10,338 bases of DNA from Smithellaceae bacterium (GCA_028701435.1 JAQVQT010000057.1:1-10338), one strand, 5' to 3'. Counted from the stretch's first letter, positions 1 to 7,585 are shown. A program made the numbers and translations. The notes: generated from the letters alone by a model not told the origin.

Positions 1-28
1 CTGCGTCTACCAGTTTCACCACTCCGGC
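1..28 (-). tRNA. tRNA-Leu, 5' portion only (cut by the window edge)
   Basis: Read on the minus strand, the sequence starting at position 28 is GCCGGAGTGGTGAAACTGG followed by TAGACGCAG. This is the acceptor 5' strand, T8, and a type II tRNA D-arm (GTG...AAACTGGTAGA...CGC) typical of bacterial tRNA-Leu. The anticodon and variable arm lie outside the window, so the isoacceptor cannot be named. A strong promoter lies immediately upstream. Confidence 0.85.
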
Positions 29-37
29 ACGCGCGCG

Positions 38-65
38 ATTATATAGACGGAAGGCCAAAAGTCAA
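38..65 (-). promoter_or_regulatory. Sigma70-type promoter of tRNA-Leu
   Basis: On the minus strand there is a TTGACT -35 box (60-65), a 16-bp spacer and a perfect TATAAT -10 box (38-43), followed by a GC-only discriminator (GCGCGCG, 31-37). A GC-rich discriminator is the pattern known for stable-RNA promoters under stringent control. The expected start lies about 7 nt past the -10 box, near position 31, only a few bases before the mature tRNA 5' end at 28. Confidence 0.8.
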
Positions 66-77
66 GCTGAAAAACTG

Positions 78-106
78 TTGACAGCCGAAAAGGGTCATGT
101 TAAGGG
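78..106 (+). promoter_or_regulatory. Probable promoter of tRNA-Ala
   Basis: A perfect TTGACA -35 box (78-83) faces tRNA-Ala. The -10 box is not clear: the region 98-105 (TGTTAAGG) is the only AT-rich candidate and matches TATAAT poorly. A G-rich discriminator-like stretch (GGGG, 104-107) follows. The implied start near 107-112 would leave a leader of about 20-25 nt before the mature tRNA at 133. The leader contains a small inverted repeat, ATTCC-TAG-GGAAT (115-127), of unknown meaning. The -35 box is 12 bp from the oppositely oriented tRNA-Leu -35 box. Confidence 0.5.
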
Positions 107-132
107 GCAGGCAAATTCCTAGGGAATCTATT

Positions 133-208
<76 letters not shown>

Positions 209-213
209 AACAT

Positions 214-247
214 AAAAAGGGAAGAACGTCGGTTCTTCCCTTTTTTT
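214..247. terminator. Bidirectional intrinsic terminator between tRNA-Ala and the ppiD-like gene
   Basis: A perfect 9-bp stem, GGGAAGAAC (219-227) with GTTCTTCCC (232-240), encloses a GTCG loop. It is followed by seven T on the plus strand (241-247) and preceded by five A (214-218), which read as five U on the minus strand. It can therefore end tRNA-Ala transcripts 5 nt past the CCA and also the convergent ppiD-like mRNA about 90 nt past its stop codon. Confidence 0.92.
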
Positions 248-334
248 AATTTTCGCCATCCCTGTCCTTCTTCCGTTCGGCCGGAAAGTCGGGATCAGGA
301 GCTGAGTGTCTTCGGCGTCAAAGAGGCGGCTCGA

Positions 335-1933
335 TTATAAATCCTTCAATTCTTTGTGAATTTTCAATCGTTTTTCTTTCATCAGCGCCTCTTTGTTTCC
401 CTCCAGCCATGTTTTCATCGCTTCTTCCCGCTTCAGGTTCATGGCGACTTTCCGGTAGATTTCTTTTTTGGCTTCAAAATCCTTCATGTCCAGCGCGCTT
501 TGGTCTTTGAGCTTGAGGATGACCTGCGAGTTGCCGATGGCCATGGGCTTTTCCGGATAAGGGTGGCTCAGGGACAGGGACATCAGCACATTGACGGCGT
601 CCGGGCTTGCGCCCAGTTTGGGAATGACGTTGCCGGGCTGGAAGAAGCCGGTTTCCTGGATTCTCAGGCCTTTTGCCGCGGCCAGCTTTTCCATGCTTTC
701 GCCCTTGCGCAGTTTTTCCAGGAGGCTCGCCGCTTCTTCGGCGGCCACTCTTTCCTTCTCGCTTTTCAGATAGGCTTGCCGGACGTCATTTTCAATGGCT
801 TTGAGCTGGGGCGTATAGGCGGCTTTTTTGTCTTCCAGGCGAATCACAAAATAACCGCTCCCGGCGCCGAGGACCCGGCTGATGTCCTTTCGCTGCAGGG
901 AGGCCAGCTCCTGCGCCAGATCCTTGACGGACGCGAGCGCCTGCGGCGGTTTGTTGAGCGGAAAAAAATCAACCGTCTGAATTTTCAGTTTGTGCTTTGC
1001 CGCGTAGTCTTCGAAATTTTCCTCCTGGTAGATGGTGTCGTGCGCTTTTTTGGCCTCCAGATAGGCTTCCTGCATTCCGCGGCTCTGCTTCATCTCCCGG
1101 GCAATGATCGGAGCGGCCTGCTCCAACGCCAGGGGCTTGCCGTCTTTGCCCTTGTAACTGTCTTTGTGCCGGTTGTAATGGTCCCGAATGTCGGAGGAGG
1201 TGATTTCGGCCGGGGAGAAGGCCTCGCCCGCAAAATAGAGATATTGAATTTTGGTCTGTTCGGAAACGCGAAACGCATTGCTGTTGTTCTTGAGATAATT
1301 TTCCAGATCCGAGACGGTGGGGTTGATTTTTCCCGCGACGTCGGATCCGGCGACGGCCATGAAGCTGAGGTTGATCTTCTGGTTCTGCAGGGTGTACAGA
1401 TCCAGCACTTCCTGGTCGGAGACCTTGATCCCCTCGAGAATAATGGTTTCGATTTTGCCGGCCGCCAGGCTGACTTTCTGGCCGGCTTCAAAATCTTCGG
1501 CGGTCATCCGGTTGTAGCGCAAAAGCTGCTTGTATTTGTCGTTGTCAAATTTTCCTTCCGTCTGCAGGGCGGGCATGGCCATGATCATCTGCCGAAGCTC
1601 GTCGTCGGACACCTGCATTTTCATGTCTTTGGCCCTGGCGATGATGACCTGGCGGTTGATCAGGTTGTTGTAGGCCATTTTTTTCAGGTCCATCTGTTTG
1701 AGCATGTCCGCCGTCAGGGCCGCGCCGTACTGCGCTCGGATCATGTCCGTCATTTTGGAGTATTCATTGTAATATTCGGATTCGGTGACCACATAGCCGT
1801 CAACGACGGCCAGGGCGTTGGCGGTCTGCATGCTTCGGTCCGTGCCGAAATACAGGACAAAAACAAAAATGATGATGCCCATGAAGACCAGCATGAACCA
1901 GCCTCGCGCATGTTTGCGGAAAAATTTCAGCAT
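335..1933 (-). CDS. ppiD: PpiD/SurA-type membrane-anchored periplasmic foldase, parvulin core apparently degenerate
   Basis: The product is 532 residues. The start at 1933 is chosen over an upstream ATG at 2020 because it has a strong SD (GAGGAGA, 4 nt away) and gives the typical PpiD start: a short basic cytoplasmic tail (MLKFFRKHARG) followed by one membrane helix at about residues 11-30. A SurA_N-type chaperone domain follows (about 35-200, with LINRQVIIARA and SDDELRQMI segments). The middle keeps ITSSDIRDHYNRHKDSY (about 234-250) and the segment RVLGAGSGYFVIRLEDKK (about 363-380), which normally flank or end a parvulin domain. The usual ARHIL and GGDLG catalytic-core motifs are not recognisable. 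The C-terminal part is helical and Lys/Glu rich. Family members sit in the inner membrane and assist proteins emerging from the Sec translocon; here a holdase role seems more likely than catalysis. The gene is alone and diverges from mreB. It resembles PpiD in layout, but the symbol is not certain. Confidence 0.8.
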   Translation of the reverse strand: MLKFFRKHARGWFMLVFMGIIIFVFVLYFGTDRSMQTANALAVVDGYVVTESEYYNEYSKMTDMIRAQYGAALTADMLKQMDLKKMAYNNLINRQVIIARAKDMKMQVSDDELRQMIMAMPALQTEGKFDNDKYKQLLRYNRMTAEDFEAGQKVSLAAGKIETIILEGIKVSDQEVLDLYTLQNQKINLSFMAVAGSDVAGKINPTVSDLENYLKNNSNAFRVSEQTKIQYLYFAGEAFSPAEITSSDIRDHYNRHKDSYKGKDGKPLALEQAAPIIAREMKQSRGMQEAYLEAKKAHDTIYQEENFEDYAAKHKLKIQTVDFFPLNKPPQALASVKDLAQELASLQRKDISRVLGAGSGYFVIRLEDKKAAYTPQLKAIENDVRQAYLKSEKERVAAEEAASLLEKLRKGESMEKLAAAKGLRIQETGFFQPGNVIPKLGASPDAVNVLMSLSLSHPYPEKPMAIGNSQVILKLKDQSALDMKDFEAKKEIYRKVAMNLKREEAMKTWLEGNKEALMKEKRLKIHKELKDL

Positions 1934-2032
1934 AGCGTCTCCTCGAAAGTGATAATGGAACTCATAACCGGGATCATTCCGGCCGTTAGTATTACAGAGA
2001 GGGTCAAATTGCAAATACATTTTAAAAAGGCG

Positions 2033-2061
2033 TTGCTTAGGCCGTTGAAATACGATATAGA
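2033..2061 (+). promoter_or_regulatory. Candidate promoter of the mreB operon
   Basis: TTGCTT (2033-2038) and TATAGA (2056-2061) are 17 bp apart. A second pair in the same stretch, TTGAAA (2045-2050) and TATAGA (2070-2075), has a looser 19-bp spacer. Both are partial matches to sigma70 boxes in the AT-rich part of the divergent region, upstream of the mreB SD. Which pair is used cannot be told from sequence. No convincing promoter for the divergent ppiD-like gene was found. Confidence 0.35.
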
Positions 2062-2086
2062 CGCGAAACTATAGATAAATACGATA
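2048..2086 (+). repeat. Direct repeat AAATACGATA in the mreB upstream region
   Basis: The 10-mer AAATACGATA occurs at 2048-2057 and again at 2077-2086, a 29-bp period, overlapping and downstream of the candidate mreB promoter boxes. It could be a pair of regulator sites or chance in AT-rich DNA. The same 10-mer also occurs inside mreC (from about 3282), where it encodes protein, and this weakens the case for a specific operator. Confidence 0.4.
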
Positions 2087-2112
2087 CATTCAAGGAGTAT
2101 TCAGGAGGATTC

Positions 2113-3150
2113 ATGCTGTTCGATTATATTCTGGGAAAGTTTTCCAATGATCTGGCGATTGATCTCGGAACCGCCAATACGCTCGTTTATGTCAAGGGCA
2201 AGGGGATCGTTTTGAACGAACCCTCCGTGGTCGCCGTGCATAAAAATCATCATGGCGTCAAGAAGGTGCTGGCGGTCGGCAATGAGGCCAAGAGCATGCT
2301 GGGCCGCACCCCGGGCAATATTGTGGCAATCCGTCCCATGCGCGACGGCGTCATCGCGGATTTCGACATCACGGAAGCCATGCTCAAACATTTCATTTTG
2401 TGCGTTCACGACCGCAAGTCCCTGGTGCGCCCCCGGATCATTGTTTCCGTGCCGTCGGGGATTACACAGGTGGAGCGCCGCGCGGTGCGCGAGACGGTGG
2501 AATCCGCGGGCGCACGCGAAGTCTATCTGATCGAAGAACCGATGGCTGCGGCGATCGGATCGGGGCTGCCCATTGCCGAGCCCACCAGCTCCATGGTGGT
2601 CGATATCGGCGGCGGCACCACGGAAGTGGCGGTCATCTCGCTGTCCGGCATCGTGTACGCCAAGTCGGTGCGCATGGCCGGCGACAAGATCGACGAGGAA
2701 ATTGTCCAGTACATGAAGCGGAAATACAGTCTGCTGATCGGTGAGCGGACGGCGGAAATGATCAAGACGGAGATCGGCTGCGCCTATCCGATGACGGAAG
2801 TGAAAACGATCGACGTGAAAGGGCGCGATCTCATCTCCGGCATTCCCAAGACGATCGAAACCAGCTCGGAGGAAATCCGGGAAGCGATCATCGAGCCGGT
2901 GACGCTGATTGTGGACACGATCAAGGACGCCCTGGAAAACGCGCCGCCGGAGCTGGCCGGAGACATTGTGGACCGCGGCATCGTGCTGACCGGCGGCGGA
3001 GCGCTGTTGAAGAACATCGATATTCTGGTGCGGGAGGAAACCGGTCTTCCCGTTACGGTGGCCGATGATCCGCTCTCCGCCGTGGCGCGCGGCGCGGGCA
3101 TGGCGCTGGATCAGCTCGATGTGCTCAAAGAGGTGACGATTCAGGTCTGA
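2113..3150 (+). CDS. mreB: Rod shape-determining protein MreB (bacterial actin)
   Basis: The product is 345 residues, the usual MreB length. It is an ATP-binding actin homologue that polymerises along the inner membrane and positions the elongasome. The first residues (MLFDYILGKF) form a likely amphipathic membrane-binding helix. The phosphate-1 loop is IDLGTANTLVYVKGKG (about 16-31), with the MreB signature NEPSVVA next. GVIADFDIT is at 79-87, and EEPMAAAIGSGLP (141-153) carries the catalytic-type glutamate. The phosphate-2 loop is VDIGGGTTEVAVIS (163-176) and the adenosine motif is VLTGGGALLKNID (291-303). The start has a strong SD (AGGAGG, 2103-2108) with a second SD-like AAGGAG at 2092-2097. 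It is the first gene of the shape cluster. Confidence 0.98.
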   Translation: MLFDYILGKFSNDLAIDLGTANTLVYVKGKGIVLNEPSVVAVHKNHHGVKKVLAVGNEAKSMLGRTPGNIVAIRPMRDGVIADFDITEAMLKHFILCVHDRKSLVRPRIIVSVPSGITQVERRAVRETVESAGAREVYLIEEPMAAAIGSGLPIAEPTSSMVVDIGGGTTEVAVISLSGIVYAKSVRMAGDKIDEEIVQYMKRKYSLLIGERTAEMIKTEIGCAYPMTEVKTIDVKGRDLISGIPKTIETSSEEIREAIIEPVTLIVDTIKDALENAPPELAGDIVDRGIVLTGGGALLKNIDILVREETGLPVTVADDPLSAVARGAGMALDQLDVLKEVTIQV

Positions 3151-3151
3151 T

Positions 3152-3183
3152 GCCGCCTGGCCGTTCGGTCTTCACTGGCGGCG
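3152..3183 (+). other. Hairpin in the mreB-mreC gap
   Basis: GCCGCC (3152-3157) pairs perfectly with GGCGGC (3177-3182). An inner GGCC-GTTC-GGTC hairpin (3159-3170) can stack within it. It begins one base after the mreB stop codon and lacks a T run, so it is not a canonical terminator. It might protect the mreB 3' end or lower read-through into mreC; that is inference. Confidence 0.45.
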
Positions 3184-3200
3184 GATAGTTTGGGTAGAGC

Positions 3201-4046
3201 ATGTTTTTTAAAAATTATCGAGCCGTCATCTTTGTCGGAGCGGTGATTCTCGCCGCCGTTTTCCTTTTTTCGTATGGCCTGAAATACGATACCGGCCAGA
3301 GCCTGCTGCAGAGGCTTGCGCTGGGGGCGGCGGCGCCGGTTCAAAAACTGTTCACGCTTTGCGTCGAAAGCGTTGACAACGCCTGGACGCGCTACATCCG
3401 TCTGGTGGGCCTGGAAGAGGAGAACCGGAAGCTGAAGGGCGCTATCGGCGAGCTTCAGGCGCAACTGACGCTCTACCGGCAGGGGTATCTGGAATCCCGA
3501 AGGCTGCAGACGCTTCTGTCGCTCACGGAGCGGGAGCCCTACCGATTCATCGCGGCCCGTGTAATCGGCAGGGAGCAGGCCGCTCTGGCCAAAACCCTCT
3601 GGATCGACAAGGGGGAAGCGCACGGCCTGAAGCCCGGCATGCCGGTGATGGCGCCCCCCGGCCTCATCGGCCGGCTGACGAATGTTTCCCGGCACAGCGC
3701 CAAAGTTCAGCTGCTGATCGACGAGGGATCCAACGTGGATGTTCTCGTCGAAAGGACGCGTCAGCAGGGAATGCTTCGCGGAGCGGGGTCGCGCGGCTGC
3801 GTCGTCCGGTACATCTCCAAGATTCAGGATGTTCGCGAAGGGGATGTGATTCTGACGTCCGGTCTGAGCAATATTTTCCCGAAGGGATTGCTGGTCGGGA
3901 AGGTGGTTCACGCGGACCGGTCGGACGCCGGAATGTTTTTGAATATTCGGGTGTCCCCTTTTGCCGATTTTACCTCGCTGGAGGAGGTGCTGGTGCTGGC
4001 GGGGGAGAGCAAGGCGCCGCTCGGGGAAAGGAAGGCCGCAAAATGA
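3201..4046 (+). CDS. mreC: Rod shape-determining protein MreC
   Basis: The product is 281 residues, normal for MreC, a bitopic inner-membrane protein whose periplasmic part activates PBP2-RodA. It has a short cytoplasmic start (MFFKNYR), a membrane helix at about 8-27, a coiled coil at about 66-105 (LEEENRKLKGAIGELQAQL), and then the double beta-barrel MreC domain. Family motifs include GLKPGMPVMAPPGLIGRL (142-159), VQLLIDEGSNVDVLVER (169-185), GML.G (190-194) and LTSGLSNIFPKGLLVGKV (218-235). The start has only a weak SD (a GGGTAGAG-like stretch just upstream), unlike mreB. The last bases overlap mreD by 4 nt (ATGA). Confidence 0.96.
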   Translation: MFFKNYRAVIFVGAVILAAVFLFSYGLKYDTGQSLLQRLALGAAAPVQKLFTLCVESVDNAWTRYIRLVGLEEENRKLKGAIGELQAQLTLYRQGYLESRRLQTLLSLTEREPYRFIAARVIGREQAALAKTLWIDKGEAHGLKPGMPVMAPPGLIGRLTNVSRHSAKVQLLIDEGSNVDVLVERTRQQGMLRGAGSRGCVVRYISKIQDVREGDVILTSGLSNIFPKGLLVGKVVHADRSDAGMFLNIRVSPFADFTSLEEVLVLAGESKAPLGERKAAK

Positions 4047-4531
4047 TGTATTACGTTCTGTTGCCTTTCGTGGCCGTTGTGCTGGTCGTGGCGCAGTCCA
4101 AGCTGGCCGAAATTCTTTTTTCCGGCCTCGTCACGCTGGAGCTGTCTCTGATCGTGGTGATCTACGCCGGTTTTCGTCTGGACCTGTGGAAGGGGGCGGC
4201 CCTTTCCTTTGTCATGGGGCTGGCGATGGATTGCCTGTCCGGGTCCGTCCTGGGGTTGTTCACGCTTCTGTATGTCTGCATTTTCCTGCTCGCCTGGTTT
4301 GCTTCCTCGCAGATTGATTCGGAAAGGCTCTACCTGATCGCAGGCTTCAGCCTGATCTGTGCCCTGGCGGAATCGGCGGCGCTGGTTTTGATCTACCGGT
4401 TTGTGTTTGAATTTGACATGGTCGGTAAAATCCTCCCCGTCCTGGTGCCGCAGACCCTGCTGGTCAGCGTTCTTTGCGTGTGCTTTTTTTACGCGATGCG
4501 CAGGGTGGAAAGAGTTTTGACGTATGGATAA
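4043..4531 (+). CDS. mreD: Rod shape-determining protein MreD
   Basis: The product is 162 residues, the usual size, and almost entirely hydrophobic with about five to six membrane segments (roughly 3-18, 28-45, 51-65, 70-92, 98-122, 133-152). The family pattern is present: a G-rich third segment containing MGLAMDCLSGSVLG, followed by a long hydrophobic helix. MreD binds MreC in the inner membrane and tunes elongasome activity. The ATGA overlap with mreC and an AAAGGAAGG SD at about 4028-4035 indicate translational coupling. A second ATG directly follows the first (4046), so the exact start is uncertain by one residue. Its end overlaps mrdA by 8 nt. Confidence 0.95.
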   Translation: MMYYVLLPFVAVVLVVAQSKLAEILFSGLVTLELSLIVVIYAGFRLDLWKGAALSFVMGLAMDCLSGSVLGLFTLLYVCIFLLAWFASSQIDSERLYLIAGFSLICALAESAALVLIYRFVFEFDMVGKILPVLVPQTLLVSVLCVCFFYAMRRVERVLTYG

Positions 4532-6410
4532 ACCGGGCAGCCTTCAAAACGGGCCGGAGCCGGTGGACTTTCGGCGCAAGCTTACCGTGGTGACGATTCT
4601 GATTTGCGCGGCCCTGTCGGTCCTGACGATCCGCCTGTGGTACCTGCAGATCATCAAAGGGGATGAACTCAAGCAGCGCTCTGAAAACAACGCCGTCCGG
4701 TTTCGCAAAATTCAGCCCCTGCGCGGTCTGATCATGGACCGCAACGGTCTGGTGATCGTGGACAACCGCCCCTCCTTTGATGTGCTGTACCTGCCCGCCC
4801 GGGGAGTCGATCATGAGGCGCTGATGGAGAAGATTCGGGATATCTACGGAACCAAGTCGATTGATTTTTCAGGCCAGCCATTCCCCAGGACGATGAAGTC
4901 CTATCTTCCCGTACGGCTGGAAAAAAATGTCGGCATGGAAAAAGTGGCCCTGGTGGAAACCAACAGCATGGATTTGCCGGGGGTCTATGTGGATGTCACG
5001 CCGATCCGTCTTTACGTGGACGGGGAAGTCATTGCGCCGATCATCGGCTACACGGGAGAAGTCAGCAGGGAGGAGCTGGAGAAGCCTGAAGGGGAGTACA
5101 TGTCCGGCGACATCACGGGAAAGGCGGGCATTGAAAAAGCGCTGGATTCTTATGTGCGCGGCCGCCGGGGCAATGAGCTGGTTGAAGTGAACGTGTACGG
5201 CAAAGTCATCAAGAATCTGGGGCGGATCGATCCGGTACCCGGCTCCAATGTCGTGCTGACGATCGACGCCGCTCTCCAGAAGGCGGCCTGGCAAGCCTTT
5301 GAAGGAAGGCCGGGAGCGGCGGTCGCGATGGACCCCCGGGACGGCTCCATTCTGGCGATGGTCAGCTCGCCGTCTTACGACCCGAATTTATTCAACAGCG
5401 GCATTGCCCGTGAAGCATGGGAAAAGCTGCAGAAAGATCCGCTGAAGCCCATGTCCAACCGGGCGATTGCGGGGCAATACCCGCCGGGATCAACCTACAA
5501 GCTGATCGTGGCGGCCGCGGCGCTGGAAGAAGGGGTGATCACCCCCGAAACCCGAATCCACTGCAACGGATCTTTCGATCTGGGCAACCGGACCTATCGC
5601 TGCTGGAGAAAAAACGGGCACGGGCCGGTCAATCTTCACCGGGCGCTGGTGGAGTCGTGCGATGTCTATTTTTATACCGTCGGGAAAAAGCTGGGCGTGG
5701 ATCGCATCGCGCGCTACGCCAGAAAGTTCGGTCTGGGCGACGCCACCGGCATTGAGCTGGCCCATGAACGCAATGGTCTGGTCCCCACGCGGGACTGGAA
5801 GCTGGCCCGTATCAAAGAACCGTGGCAGATGGGCGAAACGATATCGATTTCCATCGGACAGGGATTCAATTTGACCACTCCGCTGCAGCTCGCGCAGGCG
5901 TACGCCGCGCTGGCCAACGGCGGCACGCTGTGGCGCCCTCACCTGGTGCAGCGGATTGAAGCGGCCGAGGGCGGCGTGGTGAAGGAATATTCGCCTGAAA
6001 AAACGGGAGAGCTGGGCGTAAGCGGGAAAACCATGGCGCTGCTCAATCAGGCGCTGTGGGGCGTTGTGAACGAACCCGGGGGCACCGGCTACGCGGCGCG
6101 CATCGACGGCGCGGACGTCTGCGGCAAAACGGGGACGTCGCAGGTGGTCGGTCTGCCCCAGGACGAACAGGCGCGCCGCCGGAAAAAAATCGCCGCGTTT
6201 CACAAGGATCATGCGTTGTTTGCCTGCTACGCGCCGGCCGGGCATCCGGAGATCGTCGTTTCCGTTATTGCCGAGCACGCCGGTGGAGGCGGCGCGGTGG
6301 CCGCTCCGATTGCCCGCAGGATTTTAAAGGCCTATTTCGACGGAAAGAAAAAAGACCGGCCCGTTGAAGTGGCCGTCCGGCGGCAGACGGATCTGCAAGC
6401 CGGAAACTAA
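4524..6410 (+). CDS. mrdA: Penicillin-binding protein 2, elongasome transpeptidase
   Basis: The product is 628 residues, a class B PBP that crosslinks peptidoglycan in the periplasm together with RodA. A short cytoplasmic tail leads to a membrane helix at about 20-40. The pedestal/dimerisation domain spans about 55-215 (LRGLIMDRNG at 66-75), and the transpeptidase domain about 245-605. Active-site motifs are S323-T-Y-K326, S378-C-D380 (PBP2 enzymes carry SxD in place of SxN) and K535-T-G537 within CGKTGTSQ. C347, C360, H366 and C379 lie where Acinetobacter baumannii PBP2 has its zinc ligands (Asp350, Asp365, His371, Cys384), so a metal site is likely. The ATG overlaps the end of mreD by 8 nt and the SD is weak, suggesting coupling. 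The order mreBCD-mrdA-rodA is classical. Confidence 0.97.
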   Translation: MDKPGSLQNGPEPVDFRRKLTVVTILICAALSVLTIRLWYLQIIKGDELKQRSENNAVRFRKIQPLRGLIMDRNGLVIVDNRPSFDVLYLPARGVDHEALMEKIRDIYGTKSIDFSGQPFPRTMKSYLPVRLEKNVGMEKVALVETNSMDLPGVYVDVTPIRLYVDGEVIAPIIGYTGEVSREELEKPEGEYMSGDITGKAGIEKALDSYVRGRRGNELVEVNVYGKVIKNLGRIDPVPGSNVVLTIDAALQKAAWQAFEGRPGAAVAMDPRDGSILAMVSSPSYDPNLFNSGIAREAWEKLQKDPLKPMSNRAIAGQYPPGSTYKLIVAAAALEEGVITPETRIHCNGSFDLGNRTYRCWRKNGHGPVNLHRALVESCDVYFYTVGKKLGVDRIARYARKFGLGDATGIELAHERNGLVPTRDWKLARIKEPWQMGETISISIGQGFNLTTPLQLAQAYAALANGGTLWRPHLVQRIEAAEGGVVKEYSPEKTGELGVSGKTMALLNQALWGVVNEPGGTGYAARIDGADVCGKTGTSQVVGLPQDEQARRRKKIAAFHKDHALFACYAPAGHPEIVVSVIAEHAGGGGAVAAPIARRILKAYFDGKKKDRPVEVAVRRQTDLQAGN

Positions 6411-6439
6411 AGGGCGCGGCTGCAGGCGAGGAGGAGTTT

Positions 6440-7555
6440 ATGTTTTTTTTCAGATATGATCGCCGCATCTTCCAGAATTTTGACTGGACGCTGTTTGCCC
6501 TGGTGATGTCGATCTGCGCCATCGGCGTCATCAATATCTATTCCACGGGGTTCAGCCTGGGCGACAATGCGTCTCCGCTGTATGTAAAGCAGATGCAATG
6601 GGTTTTCTTCGGCCTTTTTTTCATGATGGTCGCCTTTTTGATCGACTACCGCTACATCAATCGCGCGGCGTACGGCCTTTACGCGTTTTCGGTGGCCTCC
6701 CTGATCGCGGTTGCCCTGTTCGGCCACACCGCGAACGGGGCGCAGCGGTGGATCTCGTTCGGCGTTTTTTTATTCCAGCCTTCCGAGCTGATGAAGATCA
6801 GCATCATCATCGCGCTGGCCCGGTATTTTGATGATCACAAATCACACGAACCCTACCGCTTGCGGGAACTGCTGGTTCCCTTCGGGATGGTGATGCTTCC
6901 CTGCGCCCTGATTTTGAAGCAGCCGGATTTGGGGACGGCGCTGATGATCATCATCGTTTCCGCATCCATTGTTCTTTTTATCGGAATGAACTGGAAATCC
7001 GTCGCGATTGCCGTCGCGAGCGTTCTGGTCATGCTTCCCCTGGCCTGGCATTTTTTAAAGGATTATCAGAAAAACCGCCTGCTGACGTTTCTTTCCCCCG
7101 AGAGCGACCCGCTGGGCACGGGGTACCACATCATTCAGTCCATGATCGCGATCGGCTCCGGGGGATTTCTGGGCAAGGGCTTTTTGAAGGGCTCCCAGAC
7201 CCAGCTCAAGTTTCTGCCCGAACAGCAGACCGACTTTGTTTTTTCCGTGTTTGCCGAGGAGTGGGGATTTCTCGGCGGCCTGGTGCTGATGGTGATTTTT
7301 ACGTCCTTGATTATCTGGGGGTTAAAAATTGCCTTGCATTCAAAAGATTTATTGGGCACGATCATCGCGTTCGGCATTACCGCGCTGATCGCCTGGCAGG
7401 TGTTGATCAATATGGGCATGGTGCTGGGCGTCCTGCCGGTGGTCGGCATTCCGCTGCCTTTCATCAGCTACGGCGGCTCGGCGGCGGTCTCCCTGATGGC
7501 GGCGATCGGACTGCTGATGAATGTGAGCGTGCGCAGATTCATCTTGCAGCGCTGA
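6440..7555 (+). CDS. rodA: Peptidoglycan glycosyltransferase RodA (SEDS family)
   Basis: The product is 371 residues, typical RodA length, with about ten membrane helices. It polymerises lipid II into glycan strands and works as a complex with PBP2. Visible SEDS hallmarks are: GAQRWISFGVFLFQPSELMKI (split at about 100-110 and 111-120), KQPDLGTALMI (160-170), LPEQQTDFVFSVFAEEWG (259-276) with D265 at the position of the catalytic aspartate, and NMGMVLGVLPVVGIPLPF followed by ISYGGSA (324-348). The ATG has a strong SD (AGGAGG, 6429-6434, 5-nt spacing) and lies 29 nt after the mrdA stop. Confidence 0.97.
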   Translation: MFFFRYDRRIFQNFDWTLFALVMSICAIGVINIYSTGFSLGDNASPLYVKQMQWVFFGLFFMMVAFLIDYRYINRAAYGLYAFSVASLIAVALFGHTANGAQRWISFGVFLFQPSELMKISIIIALARYFDDHKSHEPYRLRELLVPFGMVMLPCALILKQPDLGTALMIIIVSASIVLFIGMNWKSVAIAVASVLVMLPLAWHFLKDYQKNRLLTFLSPESDPLGTGYHIIQSMIAIGSGGFLGKGFLKGSQTQLKFLPEQQTDFVFSVFAEEWGFLGGLVLMVIFTSLIIWGLKIALHSKDLLGTIIAFGITALIAWQVLINMGMVLGVLPVVGIPLPFISYGGSAAVSLMAAIGLLMNVSVRRFILQR

Positions 7556-7585
7556 TTTTATTTTCAGGACGACAAGGAGTACGGC

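Noticed and set aside
1934..2020. Upstream ATG at 2020 giving the ppiD-like protein a 29-residue N-terminal extension
   Set aside because: The extension lacks an SD and has an unlikely composition, and it would displace the typical PpiD start (basic tail plus membrane helix). The ATG at 1933 has GAGGAGA at the right distance.
356..2074. A 572-codon open frame on the plus strand, antisense to the ppiD-like gene
   Set aside because: It is almost fully antisense to a gene with clear domains, a membrane anchor and a strong SD. Its own translation is low in complexity (long F/H/V/G-rich stretches), has no recognisable domain and no good ribosome-binding site. It is a codon-bias shadow.
3141..3911. 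A 256-codon minus-strand frame opposite mreC
   Set aside because: It lies opposite a well-recognised MreC, shows no family features and overlaps the 3' end of mreB; a shadow frame.
5490..6278. A 262-codon minus-strand frame opposite mrdA
   Set aside because: It is opposite the PBP2 transpeptidase domain with intact active-site motifs. Its translation is Arg/Gln/His rich with no domain; a shadow frame.
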